NCBI GenBank assembly: GCA_947165045.1
Contig: CAMUYW010000026.1
Location: 1 to 43,213, forward strand
Source: an uncultured Fibrobacter sp.
GTDB taxonomy: Bacteria; Fibrobacterota; Fibrobacteria; Fibrobacterales; Fibrobacteraceae
DNA length: 43,213 nucleotides
Direction: 5' to 3'
Below are positions 15,395 through 24,999 of this stretch, one piece after another (position 1 is the stretch's first letter; each line of letters opens with the position of its first letter). The notes below the pieces were generated by a model that saw only the letters and a list, made by a program, of their open reading frames with translations, searched no databases and was not told the origin of the DNA. The translations under genes were made by a program, and so were the position numbers.

Positions 15395-18300
15395 ATGACA
15401 AAATCCATTGAAATCCGCGATGCTCACGAACATAATTTACGCCATGTTGATTTGACGATTCCCCGCGACTCGATTGTCGTGGTGACGGGCGTTTCGGGCT
15501 CGGGCAAGTCGAGCCTTGCGTTTGATACGGTGTTCCAGGAAGGGCAGCGACGCTTTGTCGAGTCGCTTTCGGCGTATGCGCGCCAGTTCATTGGCCGCAT
15601 GAAGCATCCGGACGTGGAGAGCGTTCGCGGAATTTCGCCGACGATTTCGATTGACCAAAAAACGGTGAACAGGAACCCGCGCAGTACGGTGGGTACGGTG
15701 GTTGAAATTTTGGACCATTACCGTTTGATGTTTGCGCGTTTGGGCGTTCCGCATTGCCCCAAGTGTGGCAAGGTGATTCAGGCGCAGTCGGTCGATCAGA
15801 TTGTAGATAACTTATACGCCAGTGACGAAAATAAAAAGATTTTGGTGATGGCGCCGATTGTGCAGGAGCGCAAGGGCGAATATCGCAAGGAACTCGCGGA
15901 ACTCAAGGAAAATGGATTTGTTCGCGTGCGAGTGGACGGGACGATTTACAGGCTTGAAGAAGTGCCACTGTTGGTGCGTTACGAGAAGCATACGATTGAG
16001 GTGGTGATTGACCGCTTGGTGCTTGAACGCAAGAACATGAGCCGTTTGCGCGAAGCGATTGAAGGAGCGTTGAAACTCACGGATGGAAAGTTAGTTTCGT
16101 TCTTGCTTGATGATTCTGATTACCGCTTGCAGGGTACGCAGCTTGCTTGCCCCAAGTGCGGAATTTCTATTCCGGAACTTGAACCGCGATTCTTTAGCTT
16201 TAATGACCCGAAGGGCCAATGCCCTGCTTGCAAGGGCTTGGGTGAAAGTTGCGAGTTCGATATCAATTTGATTGTGCCGGATCCGAGTTTGTCCTTAAAG
16301 CAAGGTTGCCTTGCGCCGCAAAAGAAGGACGACGGCTGCATTATCTTTAGTGATTTTGGTTGGCGCAATTTGCGCACGATTGCAAATGAGATGCATTTTT
16401 CGCTCGATACGCCGTGGAATAAACTTAAAAAGGCGCAGCAGGATGCCGTGCTGTATGGGACTCCGAGCGGGAGCGAACGCGGCGTTGTGACGATTATGCA
16501 GGAACTTTGGGACATGTGGCATATTTACCACTTCCGCAAGTACATGCAGATTGGCGTTTGTCCGGAATGCCACGGCACGCGAATCAACCGCATTGCCGCC
16601 GCTGTCGATTTCCACGGTCATAACATTTGCGAAATGACGGAATGGTCCGTTGAAAAGTCTGTTGAGTTTTTTAACAAGCTAAAGCTTTCTCCGAAGGAAC
16701 AGCGCATCGGTCGCGAAGTGCTGAAGGAAATCCGCGGGCGCCTTGGATTCTTGAAGGCGGTAGGCCTTGGCTACTTGGACATTAGCCGCAAGGCATCGAC
16801 ATTGAGCGGTGGCGAGGCGCAGCGTATAAGGCTCGCAAGTGCCGTGGGTGCAGGCTTGCAGGGCGTGCTGTATGTTTTGGACGAACCGAGTATCGGGCTC
16901 CATCCGCGTGATAACGATAAACTGCTTGAAATGTTGGAGCGCTTGCGAGCCCAAGGCAACAGCCTCCTCATCGTGGAACACGACGAGGATACGATGCGCC
17001 ATGCGGACTGCGTGATTGATGTGGGCCCTGGTGCTGGTGTCGAAGGCGGTCGCATTTTGGCGGCGGGTACGGTCGAAGAGCTGGAAAAGAACAAGTCTTC
17101 GCTCACGGGCGCCTACTTGAGCGGTCGCAAAGCAATTGAAATTCCTGCGCAGCGCATGAAGATTGATGCAAAAACGCCCAAGCTCAAAATTTGCGGTGCT
17201 TGCGAAAATAACCTCAAGAACATTGATGTCGAAATTCCGCTTGGAGGCGCGTTTACCGTAGTTACGGGCGTTTCGGGATCCGGCAAAAGTACGCTTGTCA
17301 ATCAAATTTTGCGCCGTGAACTTGCTCGCGTGTTCTACAATTCTGAAGAACCGGTCGGAAAGTTTGACCATTTGGAAGGTCTCGAAAATATCGACAAGGT
17401 CATTGAAATCGACCAGACGCCGATTGGACGCACCCCGCGCAGTAACCCGGCAACCTACACGAAAATTTGGGATGATATCCGCGACTTATTTGCCGGCATG
17501 GAAGAAAGTAAGGTGCGCGGGTACACCAAGAGTCGCTTTAGCTTTAACGTGAAGGGAGGCCGTTGCGACGCTTGCGAAGGCGCTGGCGTGAAGGTCATCG
17601 ACATGCACATTTTGCCGAGCGTGCAAGTGACTTGCGATGTGTGCGACGGCAAGCGCTTTAACGAAGCCACTCGTGAAGTTTACTTTAAGGGAAAGAACAT
17701 CTCCGAAGTGCTCGACATGAGCATCAGCGAAGCGGCTGAGTTCTTCAAGGACATTCCGAAAATTGCAGAACCGCTCAAGCTCCTTTGCGAAGTGGGCCTC
17801 GGCTACCTCACGCTCGGTCAGCCGTCTACAACGCTCAGCGGTGGCGAAGCGCAACGTGTGAAAATTGCTTCGGAATTGCGTCGTCCGGGAACCGGCAAGA
17901 CGCTTTACTTGCTCGACGAACCGACAACGGGTTTGCATTTTGAGGATATCCGCCGATTGCTCGAATGCTTGAACCGCTTGCGCAGTCTCGGGAACAGCGT
18001 CGTCGTGATTGAACACAATCTTGATGTGATCAAGTGCGCGGACTGGATTATCGATTTGGGCCCGGATGCGGGCGTGAACGGCGGTCGCATTATCGCGACG
18101 GGAACGCCGGAGCAAATTGCCAAATGCAAAAAGAGCGAAACGGGGCGTTACTTGGCTCCGGTCTTGGCGAAAAAGCATGGCGAAAACAAGCATTTTGCAC
18201 GCACGGACGAAAAGGGCGAAAATTATTCGCTCGATATCGAAGTTCATGGCGCGCGCAAGCATAACCTCAAGAACATCGATGTGACGATCCCGCGTCACAA

Positions 18301-20659
18301 GCTCACCGTGATTACGGGTGTGTCGGGCTCGGGCAAGTCGAGCCTCGCTTTCCATACGCTCTTTAGCGAAGGGCAGCGCCGCTTTGTCGAAACGCTTAGT
18401 ACTTACGCTCGTCGCTTCTTGGGCCGCCCCGACCGCGGTAGCATCGATTCCATTTCGGGACTCGCGCCTGCGATTGCGATTGACCAAAAGAGTGCAAGCA
18501 AGAGCCCTCGCAGTACGGTGGCGACGCTCACGGAAATTTACGACTACTTCCGCATTTTGTGGGCTCGTGTAGGTACCGCGCACTGCCTCCATTGCGGAAA
18601 GCCGGTTAGTTCGTATGCGGCTGGCGACTTGATGCAGTTTGCGTTTGACCGTGACCTCAATAAAATGGTAACGGTTCTTGCTCCGTTCGAAATCAAGGAC
18701 GAGATTAAGCTCTCGAAAATTTTGACGGAAAAAGGCTATCGCAAAGTTTATCTCGGTAAAAAACTTGTAGAACTTCCGCTGCCGAAAATCCCGATTCGCG
18801 AAAAGCAGTTGCTTGCTGTTGTCGATTCCGTTGTCGTTAAAGAAGAAAATCGCGCTCGCCTCGTCGAGGCGTTTGAACGTGGCTACCGCGATGGCAATGG
18901 AATTCTCTATGTCGATTGCGATGGCGAAGAACGTCTCTCCGCAAGTGAAAAACCGGGCTGCCCGGAATGCGGCTGGTACATGGATTCCGCGCTCAACCCG
19001 AAGCATTTCAGTTTCAATACGCACTGGGGCGCCTGCGAAACGTGCCTTGGCCTTGGCCATTTCAAGGACGGCGAAGAATGCCCCGATTGCCATGGCGAAC
19101 GCCTAAAGCCTGAATATCTTGCCGTGCGCATCTTGGGCAAGAACATTATGGATATCAATCACATGAGCATTGCCGAAGCCCGCGACTGGTTTGCGAAAGT
19201 CGATTTTGCGAACGAAGAAAATGCGACTGCCGTGTCCGCTGAAAGCAAAAAGACAATTGCTGCGCCGCTCCTTCGTGAAATCATTGGTCGTTTGGACTTC
19301 TTGATTAGCGTGGGTCTCGGTTACATTGGCCTCGACCGTGCGGGCGACACCTTGAGCGGTGGTGAATCGCAGCGCATCCGTTTGGCTAGCCAAATCGGTA
19401 GCGGCCTCGAAGGCGTGCTTTACGTGCTTGATGAACCGACTGTTGGTCTCCATGAAAGCGATACCGCAAAACTCTTGGATACGCTTTACCGCTTGCGCGA
19501 CCTCGGCAATACGCTCGTGGTTGTGGAACACGACATCAAGATGATGCAGGCGGCAGACCATATTATCGATATGGGGCCTGGCGCGGGCGATTTCGGTGGC
19601 GAAGTTGTGGCCGAGGGTTCTCCTGCAGAACTTGCGAAACCTTATGCGTTGCAGCAGTTCCCGCGTAGCGAAACGGTCAAGTTCCTCACGTATTCCACTC
19701 CGGTCGCAAACCAGCTGGAACCCGTGCACATTACGGACGATACCGAATTCTATGAATTCAAGAATCTCAAGACGAATAACTTGAAGAACTTGTCTGTAAA
19801 ATTCCCGAAAAAGGCTGTAAGCGTTGTCTGTGGAGTTTCGGGCTCGGGCAAGAGCTCTCTCGTTGTGGACGAAGTTTTCCCGGCGCTTAAAAAGCTGTTC
19901 CAGGCACGCGGTCGCAAAAAGCAGAGCGGCGAAGTTTTGCTTGTGGACCAGAGCCCGATTTCGGGAACGCCGCGCAGTACGCCGGCAAGCTTTACGGGCG
20001 TGTTCGACGATATCCGTAAGCTGTTCTCCAAACTCGAACAGTCCAAAATGAAGGGCTTTGACTACGGTCGCTTTAGCTATAACCTTGCGCGTGGCCGCTG
20101 CCCCGCTTGCGAGGGACGTGGTGCAGTCGCTGTCGAAATGCACTTCCTTTCGGATATTTGGGAAACTTGCGAAGTCTGCGGTGGCAAGCGTTACAATCAA
20201 GAAACGCTCACGGTCACGTTCAAGGGCAAAAACATTGCCGACGTACTTGATATGCGCATTGTCGAAGCCTGCGAGTTCTTCAAGGATCAACCGAAAATTT
20301 TGCCAAAGCTCGAATGCTTGCGCGATGTGGGGCTCCCGTACGTAAAACTCGGCCAACCTGTCACGACACTTTCCGGTGGCGAATCCCAGCGTTTAAAGCT
20401 GGCGGCAGAACTTTGCCGCCGTCCGGCTAATGAAATGGTCTACCTGCTCGACGAACCGACGACTGGCCTCCATCTCAAGGATATTCAGATCCTCTGGAAC
20501 CTCTTGCGTAGGCTTTCGGCACGTGGCGATACGGTCATTGTCATCGAACACCATCCGGATATTATCCGATTGGCAGACTGGAAGGTCGAATTGGGACCTG
20601 TTGGCGGTGCAAAGGGCGGTTATTTGCTCGAAATGGGTGTGAATTCGCCAAAATTTTAG
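15395..20659 (+). CDS. uvrA: Tandem (double-length) excinuclease ABC subunit A
   Basis: At 1754 residues this is nearly twice a standard UvrA (about 940). It consists of two complete UvrA-like halves joined near residue 930. Each half has two ABC ATPase cassettes: four Walker A motifs (GVSGSGKSS/T), four LSGGE-A/S-QR signatures and four LDEP Walker B motifs are intact. Zinc-binding CxxC pairs are present in both halves (CPKC...CPAC and CDAC...CDVC; CPEC...CETC and CPAC...CEVC). The region that binds UvrB is full-size in half one and more divergent in half two. UvrA dimers find bulky DNA lesions and load UvrB; this chain may form an intramolecular dimer. Comparable fusions are known, for example in Chlamydia. 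Start chosen by homology (MTKSIEIRDAHEHNL). Confidence 0.95.
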   Translation: MTKSIEIRDAHEHNLRHVDLTIPRDSIVVVTGVSGSGKSSLAFDTVFQEGQRRFVESLSAYARQFIGRMKHPDVESVRGISPTISIDQKTVNRNPRSTVGTVVEILDHYRLMFARLGVPHCPKCGKVIQAQSVDQIVDNLYASDENKKILVMAPIVQERKGEYRKELAELKENGFVRVRVDGTIYRLEEVPLLVRYEKHTIEVVIDRLVLERKNMSRLREAIEGALKLTDGKLVSFLLDDSDYRLQGTQLACPKCGISIPELEPRFFSFNDPKGQCPACKGLGESCEFDINLIVPDPSLSLKQGCLAPQKKDDGCIIFSDFGWRNLRTIANEMHFSLDTPWNKLKKAQQDAVLYGTPSGSERGVVTIMQELWDMWHIYHFRKYMQIGVCPECHGTRINRIAAAVDFHGHNICEMTEWSVEKSVEFFNKLKLSPKEQRIGREVLKEIRGRLGFLKAVGLGYLDISRKASTLSGGEAQRIRLASAVGAGLQGVLYVLDEPSIGLHPRDNDKLLEMLERLRAQGNSLLIVEHDEDTMRHADCVIDVGPGAGVEGGRILAAGTVEELEKNKSSLTGAYLSGRKAIEIPAQRMKIDAKTPKLKICGACENNLKNIDVEIPLGGAFTVVTGVSGSGKSTLVNQILRRELARVFYNSEEPVGKFDHLEGLENIDKVIEIDQTPIGRTPRSNPATYTKIWDDIRDLFAGMEESKVRGYTKSRFSFNVKGGRCDACEGAGVKVIDMHILPSVQVTCDVCDGKRFNEATREVYFKGKNISEVLDMSISEAAEFFKDIPKIAEPLKLLCEVGLGYLTLGQPSTTLSGGEAQRVKIASELRRPGTGKTLYLLDEPTTGLHFEDIRRLLECLNRLRSLGNSVVVIEHNLDVIKCADWIIDLGPDAGVNGGRIIATGTPEQIAKCKKSETGRYLAPVLAKKHGENKHFARTDEKGENYSLDIEVHGARKHNLKNIDVTIPRHKLTVITGVSGSGKSSLAFHTLFSEGQRRFVETLSTYARRFLGRPDRGSIDSISGLAPAIAIDQKSASKSPRSTVATLTEIYDYFRILWARVGTAHCLHCGKPVSSYAAGDLMQFAFDRDLNKMVTVLAPFEIKDEIKLSKILTEKGYRKVYLGKKLVELPLPKIPIREKQLLAVVDSVVVKEENRARLVEAFERGYRDGNGILYVDCDGEERLSASEKPGCPECGWYMDSALNPKHFSFNTHWGACETCLGLGHFKDGEECPDCHGERLKPEYLAVRILGKNIMDINHMSIAEARDWFAKVDFANEENATAVSAESKKTIAAPLLREIIGRLDFLISVGLGYIGLDRAGDTLSGGESQRIRLASQIGSGLEGVLYVLDEPTVGLHESDTAKLLDTLYRLRDLGNTLVVVEHDIKMMQAADHIIDMGPGAGDFGGEVVAEGSPAELAKPYALQQFPRSETVKFLTYSTPVANQLEPVHITDDTEFYEFKNLKTNNLKNLSVKFPKKAVSVVCGVSGSGKSSLVVDEVFPALKKLFQARGRKKQSGEVLLVDQSPISGTPRSTPASFTGVFDDIRKLFSKLEQSKMKGFDYGRFSYNLARGRCPACEGRGAVAVEMHFLSDIWETCEVCGGKRYNQETLTVTFKGKNIADVLDMRIVEACEFFKDQPKILPKLECLRDVGLPYVKLGQPVTTLSGGESQRLKLAAELCRRPANEMVYLLDEPTTGLHLKDIQILWNLLRRLSARGDTVIVIEHHPDIIRLADWKVELGPVGGAKGGYLLEMGVNSPKF

Positions 20660-20724
20660 AACTACTTTTCTAAGAAGAAATTATTTTTCTAGGCAAGAAG
20701 GTTCTGAAAAAGACAGGAGAGCTT

Positions 20725-23163
20725 ATGACATTTTCCCGATTGCTTCCGCTTTTGTTGCTGGTCCCGGCGCTTACCATGGCCGACGAAGATCGCAACTTTA
20801 AATTGACTTCGGAAAATTTTAAAGCCGGTAGTGTCATGGAGCACATGTCTAAAAAGGCGATTGTGCTCGATAGTTCGGTAGCCATTTCTTCTGAACCTGT
20901 TTTCCCATTGCAGTCGAACTTGCTTTACCTCCGCCATAAAAAATCGGCGAAGGAATATTTATGGTTTTCGGGTGAGGCAAAACCGGAAGAGTATAAAAAA
21001 CTCCATGCTTTTAACCTCAAGGATAATCATTTGGGAGCGCGCGAAGTGTTGGGACTTCGTCTTTATGCTTCTCGCCAGTACAAAGCTTTCCAGGACGAAG
21101 CCGACATCTATTTCGATGCCGAGTATGTTTATTCTCCGCGTGTATCAAAACTTCTGTTCATGAAGAACGGCAAGTGGCAGGTCTTGAATGAAAGCGTTCA
21201 TCCGGGCATGGTGCAAATCCAGTCTGACGAAAAGAACCTGGAAGTCGTTTCATTAAATGCAAAGATTAAGGCGGGAACGAGGGCTATTTATCCGGCAGAA
21301 AATGGCGTTTACATTTTCTCTTTCAACGCGCCTGACAAATTTCCGTACGTAGATGCCGCAGTGCTCAAACCGGGCGAGGTGCTCACGTTCAATGTGAAGT
21401 TCCCGGAACCTGATTCTATTGTAGCTTCTAGTTCGAGTGATGCCGTTTCCGCAGTTGTTTCTTCTAGCTCGGTGGTTCTCGATTCTAATGCTTCTTCGAG
21501 TTCTGTTGATTCTACAAACTCTTCGAGCTCTGGTGCAAAATCGACTTTTGTTATTCCTGATTTTGAAGATGCGGTTTCTAGTTCTAGTGTCGCCTCTTCA
21601 GAATCGAAAGTGTCGGTTCTGTTGAAACCTTCTGTTTCGCTTGAACAGGTGCAGGCTCTCAAAACGCTTGAAGAAACAGAATCTCTTTACGATACGTTCT
21701 CGGCCGATGTCGATAAAAATTTCAAACGCATAGACACTACCGAGTTCTCGAACTTCTATCCGCCGATCAAACCGGCCGATTCTCTTGGTCTGGTGGATTC
21801 GGGGAAAGTCTATCGCAGTTATGTTTCTCACTATAACTATAAGCGTGCCGAAGCACAAACGCTGTGGCGCCAAAAGAAATTGGGCGTCGTGAGCGACTTG
21901 TACAAGGCTTTCCACGCAAAATTCGATAGCCTCCAAGCATTGCCGATACAATTGAATATGCCTCCGATTGCTGTTGAAAAAATCATGAAGTCGGTGGTTC
22001 CTGCTACGGATTCGACGGCTAATGCGGATTCCTTAGTAAAGGTCGATTCGTTAGCGAAGGTAGATTCTTTGGGCTTGCGTTTTGGTGGAAATCAGGGGCG
22101 TGTGCAAGTGGCGTGGAAGGGTGTTGTCGATGGCTTCTCGATGGATTCGCTTTCGACGATGCTTGCCAATAACGATTCTACTCTTACGACTACTTTGTAC
22201 CTTGCAAACAACAAGCCGGTGTGGGTCTTCAAGGAAGGAAACCTTGTTGGACGTTATCAGTACCGCTACGAAAAAATTGGTTTCCGTGTAGGTGATTCAC
22301 TCTATTTGGGCAAGGGCGAATTTTCGTTGCCGATGCATATTGCTATTGAACCGGAAGTCGTTGAATGGCTCAAGTTTAGAACTCCTGAATCGTCATCGTC
22401 GTCTGTTGCAAGTTCTTCTTCCGAAGTAGTGGATACAGTAAAGGCCGAACCGAAGTTTAACATTGTTGAACATGCCACTCGTGGAACTGTTGCCATTATT
22501 GATTCTGGTTCGTTCCGCTATCGTGGCAAGGTTGTTACCATGTCTCCGTATGCAATTCATACGACCGAAGTTACTCAAGAATTTTATATCAAGATTATGA
22601 GCCTTTTGGATTCTGCAAAACGCGATTTGGATCGATCTACGTTCAAGGGCCTTAAAAAGCCGGTCCATAATATCACTTGGGAAAAAGCTCAGTATGCATG
22701 CAAGGTTCTCGGAGGCGACCTCCCGACCGAAGCCCAATGGGAATTTGCGGGTCGCGCGGGTAGCAATGATGGCGCTCTTTGGAACGCTGACGATGTAATG
22801 AGTGTGGGCAAGTACGCTATCTTTGCTGAAAACTCTTTAAAGACGGGCAAGAAGAGCGATGCCTTTGGCCCGCATGACGTAGCGACAAAGGCTCCGAATG
22901 CTTGGGGACTTTACGACATGTCGGGTAACGTTGCTGAATGGACTCGCGATAATTACTTTGCCATTACGTTCTCTATTGAAGACGCTAACCCAACGGGTTC
23001 TTATTGGGGAACTAGCAAAGTGATGAAGGGCGGTTCTTGGAGAGACAAGGTGAAAAAACTGAACATGACGTATAGGGATGACGAAGATCCTCGCTATTGG
23101 GCTGACTGGATCGGTTTCCGCTGCGTGTTTCCGCTTGAAAGAATTATTCAGGGTAAAAAATAA
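20725..23163 (+). CDS. Secreted SUMF1/FGE-type domain protein with Ser-rich linkers
   Basis: The 812-residue protein has a signal peptide (residues 1-19). A beta-rich N-terminal region (about 20-235) is followed by a Ser-rich linker (several SSSS runs, about 235-295), an alpha/beta middle region, a second SSSSS linker near residue 555, and a C-terminal SUMF1/formylglycine-generating-enzyme-like domain (about 580-805). Marks of that domain are MSPYAIHTTEVTQEFY, LPTEAQWEFAGRAG, GLYDMSGNVAEWTRDNY, MKGGSW and GFRCVF. The paired active-site cysteines of true FGE are not evident, so a binding role is likelier than Cys oxidation. It starts with an AGGAG site and is coupled to the next gene (TAATG). 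The location is probably the periplasm or cell surface. Confidence 0.85.
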   Translation: MTFSRLLPLLLLVPALTMADEDRNFKLTSENFKAGSVMEHMSKKAIVLDSSVAISSEPVFPLQSNLLYLRHKKSAKEYLWFSGEAKPEEYKKLHAFNLKDNHLGAREVLGLRLYASRQYKAFQDEADIYFDAEYVYSPRVSKLLFMKNGKWQVLNESVHPGMVQIQSDEKNLEVVSLNAKIKAGTRAIYPAENGVYIFSFNAPDKFPYVDAAVLKPGEVLTFNVKFPEPDSIVASSSSDAVSAVVSSSSVVLDSNASSSSVDSTNSSSSGAKSTFVIPDFEDAVSSSSVASSESKVSVLLKPSVSLEQVQALKTLEETESLYDTFSADVDKNFKRIDTTEFSNFYPPIKPADSLGLVDSGKVYRSYVSHYNYKRAEAQTLWRQKKLGVVSDLYKAFHAKFDSLQALPIQLNMPPIAVEKIMKSVVPATDSTANADSLVKVDSLAKVDSLGLRFGGNQGRVQVAWKGVVDGFSMDSLSTMLANNDSTLTTTLYLANNKPVWVFKEGNLVGRYQYRYEKIGFRVGDSLYLGKGEFSLPMHIAIEPEVVEWLKFRTPESSSSSVASSSSEVVDTVKAEPKFNIVEHATRGTVAIIDSGSFRYRGKVVTMSPYAIHTTEVTQEFYIKIMSLLDSAKRDLDRSTFKGLKKPVHNITWEKAQYACKVLGGDLPTEAQWEFAGRAGSNDGALWNADDVMSVGKYAIFAENSLKTGKKSDAFGPHDVATKAPNAWGLYDMSGNVAEWTRDNYFAITFSIEDANPTGSYWGTSKVMKGGSWRDKVKKLNMTYRDDEDPRYWADWIGFRCVFPLERIIQGKK

Positions 23164-23741
23164 TGAGCACATCCAATAAGGAAAAAAGTTTATTTAAAAA
23201 GATTACGGCGTTACCGTATTTGCTGGTATTTTTGGCGTTGTTGATGCCTTTGGCTAATGTATCTTGTTCTGCAAAGGACGATAGCAAGCCGATTGCTGAA
23301 ATGTCGTTTTATCAGATTGCTTCGGGTGTAGATTTGGATCAGGTTGTTAAGGATCCTGCGCTTGGACAGATGCACCGCATGGTCAAGGAAAATCCGAAGG
23401 TTCTCGACCACTTTAAAATGCAAATGCCGAACTTCCCTCAAATGGAACCCATTCATCATTTGTATGGCATTTTAGCAGCTGTGTTCTTGGCGGCGCTATT
23501 CGCTTGGTTTGTCCCGCTGGCTTCAACTGTGATGGGGCTTTTGTCGATGGTCTCGTTATGGTCGCTTTTGATGAAACTGTCGCAGGTGAGCGATACGCTT
23601 GGGATTCCATTGCTGAAAGTCGAGGCCGGCATCGGGCTCTATTGCGCAAGTTTTTTGATCTTGATAGGGACGGCGATGAATCTTGCTACGATGATTCGCC
23701 CTGCGGTTCTTGCTCGCCGTGCACGGAAAAAGAAAAAGTAA
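23163..23741 (+). CDS. Four-helix membrane protein of unknown function
   Basis: The 192-residue protein has a membrane helix at about 17-35 (LPYLLVFLALLMPLANVSC). An extracytoplasmic segment of about 65 residues follows, then three more helices (about 100-120, 121-140, 155-178) and a basic tail (RRARKKKK) that should be cytoplasmic. Its ATG overlaps the stop of the SUMF1-domain gene by one base, so the two are translationally coupled and probably work together at the envelope. I do not recognise a family. Confidence 0.75.
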   Translation: MSTSNKEKSLFKKITALPYLLVFLALLMPLANVSCSAKDDSKPIAEMSFYQIASGVDLDQVVKDPALGQMHRMVKENPKVLDHFKMQMPNFPQMEPIHHLYGILAAVFLAALFAWFVPLASTVMGLLSMVSLWSLLMKLSQVSDTLGIPLLKVEAGIGLYCASFLILIGTAMNLATMIRPAVLARRARKKKK

Positions 23742-23748
23742 ATAGGTC

Positions 23749-23762
23749 GGGGCTTGCGCCCC
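23749..23762. other. Hairpin between convergent genes
   Basis: GGGGC TTGC GCCCC forms a perfect 5-bp stem between the converging 23163 gene and ychF, without a T-run on either side. It is followed by a C/T/A-rich CCCTAACCCCTAATACC stretch. It may slow polymerase but is not a classical intrinsic terminator. Confidence 0.4.
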
Positions 23763-23782
23763 TAACCCCTAATACCTATAAC

Positions 23783-24880
23783 CTAAACATTAAACAGGAA
23801 GTACATGATGTCGCCATCTTGCACGAGGTATTCCTTACCTTCCGTGCGGACAAGCCCTGCTTCCTTGGCTGCGTTCCAGCTGCCGTGCTTGAGGAAGTCG
23901 GCATAGCTCAATGTTTCTGCGCGAATGAAGCCGCGTTCGAAGTCCGTGTGGATAACGCCTGCGCACTGCGGAGCCTTGAAGCCTGCGTGGAACGTCCATG
24001 CGCGGCATTCTTTTTCGCCAGCGGTAAAGAACGTGCGGAGGCCAAGAATTTCGTAACCCTTGCGAACGACTGAGTCGAGGCCGGATTCCGTCATGCCGAG
24101 TTCCTTCAAGAAGTCTGCCTTGTCGGCCGGTTCCATAGCGGAAAGCTCTTCTTCAATCTTGCCGCTGATGACAATCACGTCGTGACCGTGCTTGGAAGCG
24201 TATTCCTTGAGCTGGTCCACATAAGCGTTACCCGTAAGAATGTCGTCTTCCTTGACATTGGCGCAGTAGAAGAGCGGCTTTGCGGTGAGGAGTCCGAGGT
24301 CCTTCACAATGAGTTCCATTTCTTCGCTGTCGTGCATCACGGTGCGGGCGGCGTGGCCTTCTTCCATGCTCTTCTTCAAGAGTTCGCAAGCGGCGAGGCG
24401 AGCCTTGGCTTCGGCGTTGCCAGTGCGTGCAGACTTGGCTTCGGTAGCAAGGCGCTTTTCGACTGAGTCCAAGTCTTTGAGGATGAGTTCCGTTTCAATC
24501 ACTTCGACGTCGCGGATCGGGTCCACGGAACCGTTCACGTGGATGATGTTTTCGTCGTCAAAGCAACGCACCACTTCCATGATAGCTTCGCATTCGCGGA
24601 TGTGCGTGAGGAACTGGTTGCCGAGACCTTCGCCCTTAGAAGCGCCCTTTACAAGGCCTGCAATGTCCACAAATTCTGTAACAGCAGGGACGATGGATTT
24701 TGGGTTGTAGACCTTCACAAGTTCGTCGAGGCGGGCATCCGGGACGCTGACCATGCCGACGTTCGGGTCGATGGTGCAGAACGGATAGTTGGCGGATTCT
24801 GCGCCTGCGTTGGTGATTGCGTTAAAGATGGTGCTCTTGCCCACGTTGGGAAGGCCTACGATGCCACATTTAAAACCCAT
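23783..24880 (-). CDS. ychF: YchF/OLA1-family ATPase
   Basis: At 365 residues it is full length for this universally conserved Obg-like P-loop ATPase linked to ribosomes and stress responses. Visible motifs are the P-loop GLPNVGKST (residues 8-16), the Obg-type switch DIAGLVKGASKGEGLGNQFL (about 70-89), the altered G4 element YCANVKED, and a C-terminal TGS domain (RTFFTAGEKECRAWTF to the end). The altered G4 is typical of the family's preference for ATP over GTP. The start has a GGAG site. It appears to be a single gene. Confidence 0.97.
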   Translation of the reverse strand: MGFKCGIVGLPNVGKSTIFNAITNAGAESANYPFCTIDPNVGMVSVPDARLDELVKVYNPKSIVPAVTEFVDIAGLVKGASKGEGLGNQFLTHIRECEAIMEVVRCFDDENIIHVNGSVDPIRDVEVIETELILKDLDSVEKRLATEAKSARTGNAEAKARLAACELLKKSMEEGHAARTVMHDSEEMELIVKDLGLLTAKPLFYCANVKEDDILTGNAYVDQLKEYASKHGHDVIVISGKIEEELSAMEPADKADFLKELGMTESGLDSVVRKGYEILGLRTFFTAGEKECRAWTFHAGFKAPQCAGVIHTDFERGFIRAETLSYADFLKHGSWNAAKEAGLVRTEGKEYLVQDGDIMYFLFNV

Positions 24881-24999
24881 GATAATCTCCGATTTTTAGC
24901 GGCTGTTATTTCCGCTTGTTTTTTCGGCGTAAAGGTAGAAAATTGCCCTTGGAGTGGAGCATACGAAAATCTAAATTTACGCCCGTTTTTAGGTGTTGT

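Noticed and set aside
17486..20356. Long minus-strand frames opposite uvrA (17486-19093 and 19103-20356)
   Set aside because: They lie entirely within the tandem uvrA, whose motifs are intact on the plus strand; their translations resemble no protein.
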